A DNA stretch of 64,000 nt from Anaerorhabdus sp036641015 (lineage in GTDB: Bacteria > Bacillota_I > Bacilli_A > Erysipelotrichales > Erysipelotrichaceae), in the NCBI RefSeq assembly GCF_036641015.1, contig NZ_JAVWFO010000002.1, positions 1-64,000 on the forward strand, given 5' to 3'. Below, piece after piece: positions 27,104 to 35,239 of the stretch. The first letter of the stretch is position 1. Each line of letters starts with the position of its first letter. The notes under the pieces were generated by a model. It did no database searches. It was not told the origin of the DNA and worked only from the letters and a program-made list of their open reading frames with translations. The position numbers were made by a program, and so were the translations under genes.

Positions 27104-27685
27104 ATGGATGAGATATATCATAATCTTTCTAAGAAAATATTTGAATATTTAAATAAACTAGATAATATTGAAGAAGATAAAAATCTTTATTTACACGCAA
27201 TTGAGTTGACTATACACGAAAGTGTAACTAATCTAATTGTCTTAATATTAGCATCATTTTTTGGATTTCCTTTTGAATCGATTATATATATGATTTTATT
27301 TGCATTTATAAGAAAGTATACAGGTGGATATCATGCAGAAACTTATGCTAAGTGTATGTTACTATATATTCTCTTTTTTTTAATTTTTATTTTGATTTAT
27401 GTTGCAATTGATAATATATATATTGGTATTTTGCTTGTATTTATTGTTTCTGTTCTATATATAGTTAAGGAAACCCCTATTCAACATGTTAATAACCAAT
27501 TATCAATAATTGAAAGGCATAAATACCGCAAAATATCATTGGTAATATTAGGTTTTTATACAAGTCTAGGTTTGATTTTGTTGATACTACATAGTAAAAT
27601 TAGTGTAATAATTTATGTAGTAATTATTTTTGATTCGTTATTAATGTTTTTTTTGAAACATAGTGTTAATTATGTAGAGGACTAA
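27104..27685 (+). CDS. agrB: AgrB-family accessory gene regulator protein (pheromone-processing protease)
   Basis: A 193-residue membrane protein of the AgrB family, which cleaves the C-terminus of AgrD and forms the thiolactone of the autoinducing peptide. The catalytic pair falls at His77 and Cys84 (GGYHAETYAKC), the same numbering as in Staphylococcus aureus AgrB. About five hydrophobic helices follow. The ATG at 27104 has GTGAGGTG upstream; the GTG three codons earlier lies within that ribosome site. No agrD lies between it and the response regulator, one base downstream, which is unusual. Confidence 0.88.
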   Translation: MDEIYHNLSKKIFEYLNKLDNIEEDKNLYLHAIELTIHESVTNLIVLILASFFGFPFESIIYMILFAFIRKYTGGYHAETYAKCMLLYILFFLIFILIYVAIDNIYIGILLVFIVSVLYIVKETPIQHVNNQLSIIERHKYRKISLVILGFYTSLGLILLILHSKISVIIYVVIIFDSLLMFFLKHSVNYVED

Positions 27686-27686
27686 T

Positions 27687-28382
27687 ATGGAAATTAAGGT
27701 AGCGGTTGTTGATGATAATATAATAGATTTACATAATATTACTAATGAATTTAAAAATTATAAATTCAGTGATATTGTTTTTAATATTGAAGAATTCAAT
27801 GATCGAAGCATCTTGGAAAATCGACAATTATTTGATTTATACTTACTAGATATTGACATGCCACAAGTAAATGGTATAGAAATCGCAAATAAAATTAATG
27901 AAACTAGCAAAAACTCGGGAATTATTTTTGTTTCAAGAAGAGAAGATTTAGTTTTTGATACATTTATTGTTGAATCTCTTTATTTTGTTAGAAAGGATAA
28001 GCTGGCAAATGATTTGAAGTTAGCGATAGAAAAATACTGTGCATTATTTGAAAAAAATAATCAAGTATTTAGATTTAGTGAAAATGGAAATACTGTAGTG
28101 GTGAAATATCAAGATATTTATTACTTTGAGGTTTATAAAAATAATATGTATATCGTTGTAGAAAATAAAACATATTCTATACGAAAATCAATGAAAAACT
28201 TAATTAAAGAAATTGATAACAAGACATTTTCTCTTATACATGAGTCATTCTATGTAAACTTAGGAAATATTGAAAGAATGGATAATAATTTAGTTATATT
28301 GAAAAATAAACAAGAGCTACAAATTAGTAGAAGAAAAATCAAAATGGTACGAGACGAATATGCTAATTTCTTAATGAGGTGA
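27687..28382 (+). CDS. LytTR-family response regulator (AgrA-like)
   Basis: A 231-residue protein. The N-terminal receiver domain has the acidic pair D9-D10, phosphoacceptor D55 (LLDIDMP) and a late Lys in FVRKDK. The C-terminal LytTR DNA-binding domain begins at ~130 (VVVKYQDIYYFEVYKNNMYI) and contains RKSMKNL and HESFYVNL. It should receive phosphate from the kinase encoded six bases downstream and regulate the agr and bacteriocin genes. Ribosome site GAGGAC precedes its ATG. Confidence 0.9.
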   Translation: MEIKVAVVDDNIIDLHNITNEFKNYKFSDIVFNIEEFNDRSILENRQLFDLYLLDIDMPQVNGIEIANKINETSKNSGIIFVSRREDLVFDTFIVESLYFVRKDKLANDLKLAIEKYCALFEKNNQVFRFSENGNTVVVKYQDIYYFEVYKNNMYIVVENKTYSIRKSMKNLIKEIDNKTFSLIHESFYVNLGNIERMDNNLVILKNKQELQISRRKIKMVRDEYANFLMR

Positions 28383-28388
28383 TAAAAT

Positions 28389-29660
28389 ATGTCTTTGTTT
28401 GATATAGTGATAAATATTTTTGAGCAAACCATAATATTTTGTTTTATTGCAAAATATTCAAGTCTTAATGATAAATATAAACCCTTAATATTACCTGTAT
28501 TTATTTTAGTTGGAAGTTTTTTAATGACGTTTTCTAATATGTTTTTTGGGTTTGAAGGTCTTTTTAAATTTGTTTTCATTACTATAGATTTTATATTTTG
28601 TCTAATTTATTGTAAGAATTCTCTTGTTGAAAAAATATTTGTTTCAATTTATCCATATGTTTTAATAAGTGTTATAAATGATTTATTAACAATTGTATTG
28701 AGTTTTATTATGTTTAATACAATCAACTATGAAGCATTAGCAAGTGCAGATTCATTTGTATATATAATTTTAACATCAAAGGTGTTGCTAATAGTATGCT
28801 TAATTATAACTATTAAATTTAGAAAAAGATATGATAAATTTATTACTAACAGTGAAATGATTTACTTAATGAGTTTAATCATACTTGTTCAAATAATGTT
28901 TATTTTTATTGAAGAATTAATATATTCAAATGAAATCAAGCAAATTGAAATTGTATTGATTGCTATAATCATAACAATTTTTATGTTAGGAATAGTGTTT
29001 AATTTCTTTGTTAAATTAAGGCAAGAAGATGAAGAAAAAACAAAACTATTAAATTTGCAGATGATCAACTTTGAGGAAAAACGTTATTATGAAATGAAAA
29101 AAATGTGTGATAATACAGCCAAATTAAAACACAATTTAAAACATGTGTTAATCAATGTTAAAAACAAGTTAAATACAAAAGACATAAATGATGCGAAATA
29201 TTCAATAGAATTATATTTACAAGAAATAAACGAGATAAATGTGTATGGTAATTTTGATTCGCCGGTCCTAGATTTCCTTATTAATAAGGCTGTAGATGAA
29301 TCAACTGCTAAAAATTACGACTTAAAATATACTGTGAATTTAGGTAGAGAAGTTAATATTAGCGATAATGATTATATGATTTTGATAGGTAATGCTATAG
29401 AGAATGCAATTGAGCATTCAAAGGGGTTAAGACAAATTGATGTAACAATCCAACAAAAAAATGAGTTTGCGCTATATAAAATATCAAATACAATTAATAA
29501 GGATTTTGATTTTGAAAAATTTAAGTTTTCAAGTAAAGGTATCGGACATGGATATGGTGTTAAATCGATGATTGAAATTGCTGAAAAAAACAAAGGTCAT
29601 ATTTCATTTAATATTGAGGGAGATATCCTTGTTTGTTCAATATTGATACCACTTATTTAA
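28389..29660 (+). CDS. GHKL-type sensor histidine kinase (AgrC-like)
   Basis: A 423-residue kinase with six hydrophobic helices over residues 1-210 and no large extracellular loop, as in AgrC-type peptide sensors. The phospho-acceptor His248 is in LKHNLKH. The GHKL ATPase domain follows, with N-box GNAIENAIEHS (~340) and G-box GIGHGYGVKSM (~395). It should sense a secreted cyclic peptide and phosphorylate the LytTR regulator. GAGGTGAT precedes the start. A terminator lies directly after it. Confidence 0.88.
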   Translation: MSLFDIVINIFEQTIIFCFIAKYSSLNDKYKPLILPVFILVGSFLMTFSNMFFGFEGLFKFVFITIDFIFCLIYCKNSLVEKIFVSIYPYVLISVINDLLTIVLSFIMFNTINYEALASADSFVYIILTSKVLLIVCLIITIKFRKRYDKFITNSEMIYLMSLIILVQIMFIFIEELIYSNEIKQIEIVLIAIIITIFMLGIVFNFFVKLRQEDEEKTKLLNLQMINFEEKRYYEMKKMCDNTAKLKHNLKHVLINVKNKLNTKDINDAKYSIELYLQEINEINVYGNFDSPVLDFLINKAVDESTAKNYDLKYTVNLGREVNISDNDYMILIGNAIENAIEHSKGLRQIDVTIQQKNEFALYKISNTINKDFDFEKFKFSSKGIGHGYGVKSMIEIAEKNKGHISFNIEGDILVCSILIPLI

Positions 29661-29709
29661 CCAAATATCACGCGAAAACAGCCAGATATCCCAAACTGGT
29701 TGTTTTTGC
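29661..29709 (+). terminator. Terminator after the kinase gene, overlapping a second repeat pair
   Basis: The stem AACAGCCAG/CTGGTTGTT (29678-29686/29697-29705, one wobble) ending in TTTTTG is a probable terminator. The same region carries ACCAAATATCAC at 29661-29672 and a degenerate copy GCCAGATATCCC at 29682-29693, spaced 21 bp, matching the repeat at 27017. It may therefore also be an operator for the bacteriocin run. The rest of the 273-base gap to 29934 holds a 12-bp palindrome ACAAGTACTTGT (29737-29748) and a TATAAT at 29863-29868. Confidence 0.5.
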
Positions 29710-29933
29710 ACTTTCGATTCGTAATAATGTAGATAACAAGTACTTGTAGATACAAAAGAAAGGAAAGACTATAACTGTCAATTAGCGTTTTATTTAGTCA
29801 TTTTGAATATTCATAAGCAAATAAATTAAATAATTTATTTTAATATGTGAAGAAATGTTATGTATAATCATATTAATTACTGTCAACAGATTTCTTACTT
29901 AGCATTATATTCAAAACTAAATACGCAAAAAAA

Positions 29934-30824
29934 ATGAAAATGAAAAAGTTAAATAGTTTTATTTTAAAAAGACTTTATATTAAGGGTATTAAATCGATTA
30001 ATTGTGTTTCGGCTTGTGGTATGCATCAACCTAAAATTAGTCAGTCACTTTCTAAGTATAAAACCTTTAATAAAATGAAAGTAGTGATAACGATTATTGG
30101 TTTGTTGCTTTGCTGTAATTTGATTGGATTTGATAATGTTTTTGCTCAAGATCCACCATTGAATGATGAAAGTGATCAACAAGTATGGGGATATGATCCA
30201 ACAATGAATGATATTATATCTTCTTCAGTTAATTATGAATTAGTTGATGAATATATAGATAAAGCGGAATTTCCAATTATACAAAAAGGCTATTTGCGTT
30301 CGGGTGTTATTGATCAAGCGTGGGCTGTTAATCAAATAGTTAAGTATAATCAACGCGATTCAAGGTGGGCAAATACTAGGTTAGGTGGATGTACTTCAGA
30401 TACTATAGGAACAGCAGGCTGTGCGCTCACATCGTTTACAATGGCTTTAACATATAATGGAAGATTTAATGTTAACCCATTGAATGTGAATTCTACTCTC
30501 GGAACAAAAGCGTGTACATTTGATGCGAATTATTCTGCTGGAAAATATAGTATGCGTGCTAATATTTTAGCAGCATCACCACAATATGAAGAACCGGCAA
30601 AAAAAATTATTAGAGGCGGATTAAAAAGTCTTAAACCAGTCATGGTAGGAATGAAAAAAGTAGATGGTAGTGGTAGTCATTTTGTTCTTGTATATGGCTT
30701 CGAGCAGTATGGAAGTAATTCGTTTTTACATTTTATTTATGACCCGGAAGGTAAAAATGATTATGCAACATTAGAGGATTATATGGTTAATTGGTATATC
30801 ACAAGGATATATACATTTCAATGA
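29934..30824 (+). CDS. AgrD-like leader fused to a secreted C39-like peptidase-fold protein
   Basis: A 296-residue frame with two parts. Residues 1-45 look like an AgrD pheromone precursor: a basic amphipathic start (KMKKLNSFILKRLYIKG), Cys24 and Cys28 (NCVSAC), then GMHQPKISQSL, the charged (Y/H)QPK..PxSL recognition tail of clostridial AgrD. From Met48 a separate signal peptide begins (MKVVITIIGLLLCCNLIG, cleavage near FAQ). The remainder is a C39-like domain with YNQRDSRWANTRLGG, Cys in TAGCALTS, His in SHFVLVYG and Asp in YDPEG. No good ribosome site precedes either Met1 or Met48. The gene may make a pheromone and a secreted protein, or be a natural fusion. It starts the bacteriocin run. 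Confidence 0.65.
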   Translation: MKMKKLNSFILKRLYIKGIKSINCVSACGMHQPKISQSLSKYKTFNKMKVVITIIGLLLCCNLIGFDNVFAQDPPLNDESDQQVWGYDPTMNDIISSSVNYELVDEYIDKAEFPIIQKGYLRSGVIDQAWAVNQIVKYNQRDSRWANTRLGGCTSDTIGTAGCALTSFTMALTYNGRFNVNPLNVNSTLGTKACTFDANYSAGKYSMRANILAASPQYEEPAKKIIRGGLKSLKPVMVGMKKVDGSGSHFVLVYGFEQYGSNSFLHFIYDPEGKNDYATLEDYMVNWYITRIYTFQ

Positions 30825-30829
30825 TAAAC

Positions 30830-31453
30830 ATGAAAAAAGTTAAAGTGGGACTTACAGTTTTAGTTATAATCAGTATGTTATTTGGATGCAGTCCAAGAAC
30901 CGATAATTCAATAGTAGTGCCAAGCGAATCACCTAATGTGATATCTACACCTGCAGTTGATCCAACAATAAAACCTACAAACATACCAGATGAAGATGAA
31001 AAAGAAAATAGTTCGGTAGATAATAAACTAGTTCAAGTAGATAAGAATATATCTTATTATGATGAGAATGGAAAAAGACATTACTCTTTATATGATAATC
31101 AATTTAAGTTATCTGTTAATATTACTTTACCTAGTCCATTAAAACTTATTGGTGCAAAAACAATTGGTGAGGGTGAAAGTGAGTATATTGAATTAAGCGT
31201 AGTTTATCAACCTGAAGGATGTAAATCGGATACATGTTCGAATCTATTTAGTGGTTGGGCAATTTATCCGAATGATTTTGAAGATAGTGTAGTACAAGCT
31301 AATAAAGAGTATTCATTGAATAGTCAAAATGATTATTTTGCAATTAATATCCCAGTAATTGATTCGGTGTTAGATGAAGTAAATAGTAAGAAATACTACG
31401 AGCTAATAGATAAAATTGATAATGGTGATTTAGAATTAATTTGGTGGGAATAG
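30830..31453 (+). CDS. Putative lipoprotein in the bacteriocin run
   Basis: A ~207-residue lipoprotein: signal peptide with lipobox SMLFGC, a Ser/Thr/Pro-rich linker (VPSESPNVISTPAVDPTIKPTNIP) and an unrecognised extracellular domain with two Cys (GCKSDTC). Start could be 30830 or 30821 (the latter overlaps the upstream stop as ATGA). Position between the C39-like gene and the lactococcin-like gene makes an immunity or receptor role possible, but nothing in the domain itself shows it. Confidence 0.65.
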   Translation: MKKVKVGLTVLVIISMLFGCSPRTDNSIVVPSESPNVISTPAVDPTIKPTNIPDEDEKENSSVDNKLVQVDKNISYYDENGKRHYSLYDNQFKLSVNITLPSPLKLIGAKTIGEGESEYIELSVVYQPEGCKSDTCSNLFSGWAIYPNDFEDSVVQANKEYSLNSQNDYFAINIPVIDSVLDEVNSKKYYELIDKIDNGDLELIWWE

Positions 31454-31485
31454 AATACTTAAATAACTTAAAAGGAGAAAAGAAA

Positions 31486-31815
31486 ATGAAAAAAATATTA
31501 GCAATCGTATTAATTGGGTTTGTAGCAATTACAATACCAACATTTGCAAAACAAGGATCTATAAGTGATAAAAATGTGGATTATATTTATTGGGATCAAC
31601 CAGAAATCCAAACATATTGGACAGGTGTAACCAATAAAATTGATTATAATTATTATGGGCCATGCGTTGGACATACAAAATACACAAGTGGTGAAATATA
31701 TTGTGGTCCGTTAGCACCAAAAGGTGCATATTATGAAAAAAGTGGGAGATTATACAATGGGCATAGTCACAGTTTGTTGAGTGATTATGGTACTTATGAT
31801 TACTGGGTAGAATAG
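31486..31815 (+). CDS. Lactococcin 972-like secreted bacteriocin candidate
   Basis: A 109-residue precursor with a Sec signal peptide (KKILAIVLIGFVAITIPTFA, cleavage near residue 21) and an 88-residue mature part rich in Tyr, Gly, His and Trp (IDYNYYGPCVGHTKYTSG, HSHSLLSDYGTYDYW). This resembles lactococcin 972 family proteins, which bind lipid II and block septum formation. Two Cys, not in lactococcin 972 itself, may form a disulfide. The ATG at 31486 follows AAAAGGAGAAAAG; the longer frame from 31441 overlaps the upstream gene. The DUF1430 protein and ABC ATPase immediately downstream are the usual neighbours of this family and raise confidence. Confidence 0.65.
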   Translation: MKKILAIVLIGFVAITIPTFAKQGSISDKNVDYIYWDQPEIQTYWTGVTNKIDYNYYGPCVGHTKYTSGEIYCGPLAPKGAYYEKSGRLYNGHSHSLLSDYGTYDYWVE

Positions 31816-31839
31816 AGTCTGAGAAAACAAATTTGTTTT

Positions 31840-31880
31840 AAAGTATAGAGTAGCTATTTTGTCTAACTACTCTATACTTT
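31840..31880 (+). terminator. Long hairpin between the bacteriocin and transporter genes
   Basis: A perfect 14-bp stem (AAAGTATAGAGTAG/CTACTCTATACTTT) with a 13-base loop lies in the gap after the bacteriocin gene. It is followed by GCTGTTTAG, without a real T-run. This resembles the hairpin after oppA: it may stabilise a bacteriocin transcript or attenuate the transporter genes. Confidence 0.7.
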
Positions 31881-31912
31881 GCTGTTTAGATTACTACAGG
31901 GGAAGGAATATT

Positions 31913-33931
31913 ATGAAAAAGCATATTATATTATCTTCAATAGTCGTAACAATAATGTCTTTTCTTTTCATGATTCCGCATTTCAATGCAGAGGTTGATT
32001 ATAATTTCAATTACATGCATAACTACATAAATAATGGACAATATGTAATGATGGTAGATATTGCGGAGAATGAATCAATTGCAAATGTTGATTATCGTGA
32101 GTTTCACAAAAATCTTGATGATTGTGCTATAAAAAACAACTTGGTGATGGTGCAGTATACAATCGCAGATGATGAAGAAGTAAGAAAAGAAACTATGTAT
32201 TTATCTAGTAACGATCTGTATGCTCAAGATGTTTTCTTACTTAAAAAGGGAACTTTAGATAGTAAATCGAATCAACGATATAGCACAATCAGCGAAAATC
32301 CAGAAACAAAGTTAGTAAGTTTATTTTCACCAACTGTTTATGAAATTGATAGCTTGCTCAACTCAACTGATAATACTGCAGGTTATTCAATGGCTAATCT
32401 ATCAGGAGATATTGAAGAAAACTTTAGTAATTTTATAAGTGATATGGATCAATTATATCCGGGAATAATTATTCACAACGCAAGAACATTTACTGAATCA
32501 ATGTCAAAAGTAGCTGTGGATGATCTTTTGATTATTAAAACATTATGTGTTTCTATTATCATGTTAATTATGTGCTCAAAGCTATTTTCACTACAAAAAA
32601 CAATCTCAATATACAAGATTGAGGGATATTCAAATTTAAAAATTTATGTAAAGTTGTTCCTAAAACCATTTATTTTAGTTAATTGTATGTGTTTTTCTTT
32701 ATCGCTGCTGTTGATTTTATATTGCTTCCAAAGTGGATTAACTTTTAAAGTGATGTCAGGTTTATATAGTCAGCAGTTTTTACTTCTTTTGGTTCTTCAA
32801 ATATTGCTGTCATTAATTGTTTATCTCATTATTGCATATGTTCCGAAAGTAAGTTCAATTAAAGGAAAAAATGAATTACCTAAGATACAAAAGTGTGCAT
32901 TTATACTAAAAATAGTAATAGTGATTCTTATAAGTCCTATCATTAGTAATAAATTCATGCCAGCAGTAGATTTTATTAAAATGAATCTTCGATATGATAA
33001 AGTGGTGCAAGAGTTAGAAAATTATTATAATTTTGGAGCGCATATTAACTCGAATTACCACTTGGCAAGAGGAAGTGATAATTATATTTCTTTAAGTAAG
33101 GACTTAGAACATAATAATAATCGATTCGAATTATCTAAAGCAGCGTATTTTGACTTTGAAAACTTTGATCCAAATAATATCAATTATTTCTACTCTGCTG
33201 ATGTATCGTATTTGCGTTTGGTTGGCTTAGCGGATGAAAAATTTGATGAGAATCAAGTGTATATTTTCACTAAACCAGATAATAGTTATGATTTAGATTT
33301 ATTAAGGAAAGACATCTTAAAAAATACTACTAAAGATCCGGTGTTTAATTACGTTGAATATGAAAAAAATCTAAAAAGTTACGATACAAGGACACTTTTA
33401 TTTAAAGATGAGATTGATAATTTACCTATTGTATATATGCCAGTTGAAAAACAATTTAGAGGGCAATTGAATACAAGTGTATTCTATTATGATAACGAGA
33501 CTATACCAGTACAAGAATATATAGACTATATATTCAAAGCTCATGGTTATACACCAGGGTTTAGTATCGATTCGATGGCTAGCAATTACTCGGCTGTTTT
33601 CCAAGGTTATCTAGGTTTAAGTATTCAATCATTTATGCAGTTTGTTATTGCTTTATTCGCGTATATTGCAGCTACAATCTTTCTATTTGAAATTGATTTA
33701 GATAACAATATGCGACGTTATCAAATCTCGTTTATTGAAGGAGCAAATGTATATAAATTTAAAACATACGCTTTAAAATTTATAAGTGCTAGTGTTATAG
33801 GCTTAACGATAACAGTTGCAGTGATGCCTAAAATAGTTAATAAAGATTTTGTGAGCTGCTTAATTTTTATAACGGTTGTTGAGTTAATTATGTATGGATT
33901 ATTTATATATCGTTGCAGGAAGAGGAAATAG
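31913..33931 (+). CDS. Bacteriocin-associated integral membrane protein (DUF1430 type)
   Basis: A 672-residue membrane protein. One N-terminal helix is followed by a ~180-residue extracellular region, four helices at about 195-345, a second large extracellular region, and a final cluster of helices near 560-670. This matches the DUF1430/lactococcin-972-associated permease family, which pairs with an ABC ATPase to export the bacteriocin or confer immunity, and is distantly FtsX-like. The ATG at 31913 has GGGGAAGGAA upstream; the longer frame from 31859 runs into the hairpin. The ATPase gene follows one base after its stop. Confidence 0.82.
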   Translation: MKKHIILSSIVVTIMSFLFMIPHFNAEVDYNFNYMHNYINNGQYVMMVDIAENESIANVDYREFHKNLDDCAIKNNLVMVQYTIADDEEVRKETMYLSSNDLYAQDVFLLKKGTLDSKSNQRYSTISENPETKLVSLFSPTVYEIDSLLNSTDNTAGYSMANLSGDIEENFSNFISDMDQLYPGIIIHNARTFTESMSKVAVDDLLIIKTLCVSIIMLIMCSKLFSLQKTISIYKIEGYSNLKIYVKLFLKPFILVNCMCFSLSLLLILYCFQSGLTFKVMSGLYSQQFLLLLVLQILLSLIVYLIIAYVPKVSSIKGKNELPKIQKCAFILKIVIVILISPIISNKFMPAVDFIKMNLRYDKVVQELENYYNFGAHINSNYHLARGSDNYISLSKDLEHNNNRFELSKAAYFDFENFDPNNINYFYSADVSYLRLVGLADEKFDENQVYIFTKPDNSYDLDLLRKDILKNTTKDPVFNYVEYEKNLKSYDTRTLLFKDEIDNLPIVYMPVEKQFRGQLNTSVFYYDNETIPVQEYIDYIFKAHGYTPGFSIDSMASNYSAVFQGYLGLSIQSFMQFVIALFAYIAATIFLFEIDLDNNMRRYQISFIEGANVYKFKTYALKFISASVIGLTITVAVMPKIVNKDFVSCLIFITVVELIMYGLFIYRCRKRK

Positions 33932-33932
33932 T

Positions 33933-34571
33933 ATGGAAATTAAAATTGATAATTTAAGTAAAAGTTATGGAAAGTTAGAGATATTTAAACATTTCAATTT
34001 AACAATTGAAAGCGGTAAGATTACTTGTCTTTATGGCGCAAGTGGGTGTGGAAAAACAACGATACTAAATATTATCGGGTTAATAGAAAATTATCAAGAT
34101 GGAGCTATATATTATGATGGGAAAGTCTATAAGAAGGAAAAAGAAATAAGGTTAATGCATCAAAATAAGATAGGATTCATTTTTCAAGACTTTGGTTTAA
34201 TCGAAAATTGTAGTGTTAAAGAGAATCTAGAAATAGTACAAAGAATTAACAAAATGAAGAATAAAGTACCAAAAATGATTGAGACATTAAAAGATCTAAA
34301 TCTTGAAGATGTTCTAAATAAAAAAGTTTATGAGCTATCAGGTGGTGAACAGCAACGAGTTGCAATAGCTAAATTATTACTAAAAGATCCAGACTTAATT
34401 TTAGCAGATGAGCCAACAGCATCATTAGATGAAGACAATCAAAACATTATTTTAAGTCTTATGAGAAAACTATGTGATCAAGGAAAAACTGTTGTCATAG
34501 TGTCTCATGATTTAACTACAAGAGAATTTGCAGATATTAAAATAGACTTAACAAGAAAGAAGGAAAATTAA
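33933..34571 (+). CDS. ABC transporter ATPase of the bacteriocin locus
   Basis: A 212-residue single ATPase domain of the MacB/LolD class. Walker A GASGCGKTT (~36), Q-loop FQDFGLIENCSV, signature LSGGEQQR, Walker B LILADEPTASLD and switch His SHD. AGGAAGAGG precedes the ATG at 33933. It should power the adjacent DUF1430 membrane protein. Two bases separate it from the following lipoprotein gene. Confidence 0.92.
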   Translation: MEIKIDNLSKSYGKLEIFKHFNLTIESGKITCLYGASGCGKTTILNIIGLIENYQDGAIYYDGKVYKKEKEIRLMHQNKIGFIFQDFGLIENCSVKENLEIVQRINKMKNKVPKMIETLKDLNLEDVLNKKVYELSGGEQQRVAIAKLLLKDPDLILADEPTASLDEDNQNIILSLMRKLCDQGKTVVIVSHDLTTREFADIKIDLTRKKEN

Positions 34572-34572
34572 A

Positions 34573-35115
34573 ATGAGAAAAATATTTATCGTATTAATTG
34601 CGTTATTGTTAGTAGGATGTGGAAAAAAAGCGGAAGAAGTTGTTGTGGTGCCAACACCTGGAACAGATGAAATCGTAGTAACAACACCAGAGCCTACGGA
34701 AACACCGACTACCGAAATGGATAATAATCAAACAGATAATAAAGGAAATCAAAGTAATGACACTACGAAAACTAAACATCAGTATGTTGGATATGGAGTA
34801 GTGGACGCAGATTACGATTTCTTTATAGAAGGAAATAAATGTGTTTTTGATGATTATGTAATTGTTAAATTAATGAAAGTACCTGGCGATAGAGGAGAGA
34901 TTGGATTTGAAATAGGAAGTCATTGTTTAGATGAACCAGGAGGTGTTCAAGGAGGTGTAGTAAATATGAAAATGGATAACTTAGATGAACAACCTGATTT
35001 TGAGTTTGATATAACAAAGAAATATAAACTATACTACTCATTTCCAGAAGGATTTGAACCAACTACGTATTTAAACTATGTTGATTACGCAACAAAGATA
35101 GCTGAATTAGATTAG
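34573..35115 (+). CDS. Putative lipoprotein, last gene of the bacteriocin run
   Basis: A 180-residue lipoprotein: lipobox LLVGC (Cys about 16), a Thr/Pro/Glu/Asn linker (TTPEPTETPTTE, NNQTDNKGNQSND) and a ~110-residue domain with two Cys and repeated Asp/Tyr/Phe. I do not recognise the domain. Being the last gene and surface-anchored, it could be an immunity protein; that is inference only. A strong terminator follows. Confidence 0.65.
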   Translation: MRKIFIVLIALLLVGCGKKAEEVVVVPTPGTDEIVVTTPEPTETPTTEMDNNQTDNKGNQSNDTTKTKHQYVGYGVVDADYDFFIEGNKCVFDDYVIVKLMKVPGDRGEIGFEIGSHCLDEPGGVQGGVVNMKMDNLDEQPDFEFDITKKYKLYYSFPEGFEPTTYLNYVDYATKIAELD

Positions 35116-35121
35116 AATTAG

Positions 35122-35160
35122 ATGAAGTTAGGTTATCATAAATTCCTAACTTCATTTTTC
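35122..35160 (+). terminator. Intrinsic terminator ending the bacteriocin locus
   Basis: A perfect 11-bp stem (ATGAAGTTAGG/CCTAACTTCAT) is followed by TTTTTC. It closes the run that began at 29934. Confidence 0.85.
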
Positions 35161-35239
35161 TTATACTTCATAGCAATATTGAGTTTATCTTTTCTATTTT
35201 GAAAATGTCTTCTATAATAGAAAGAAAAGGAGATTTCAT

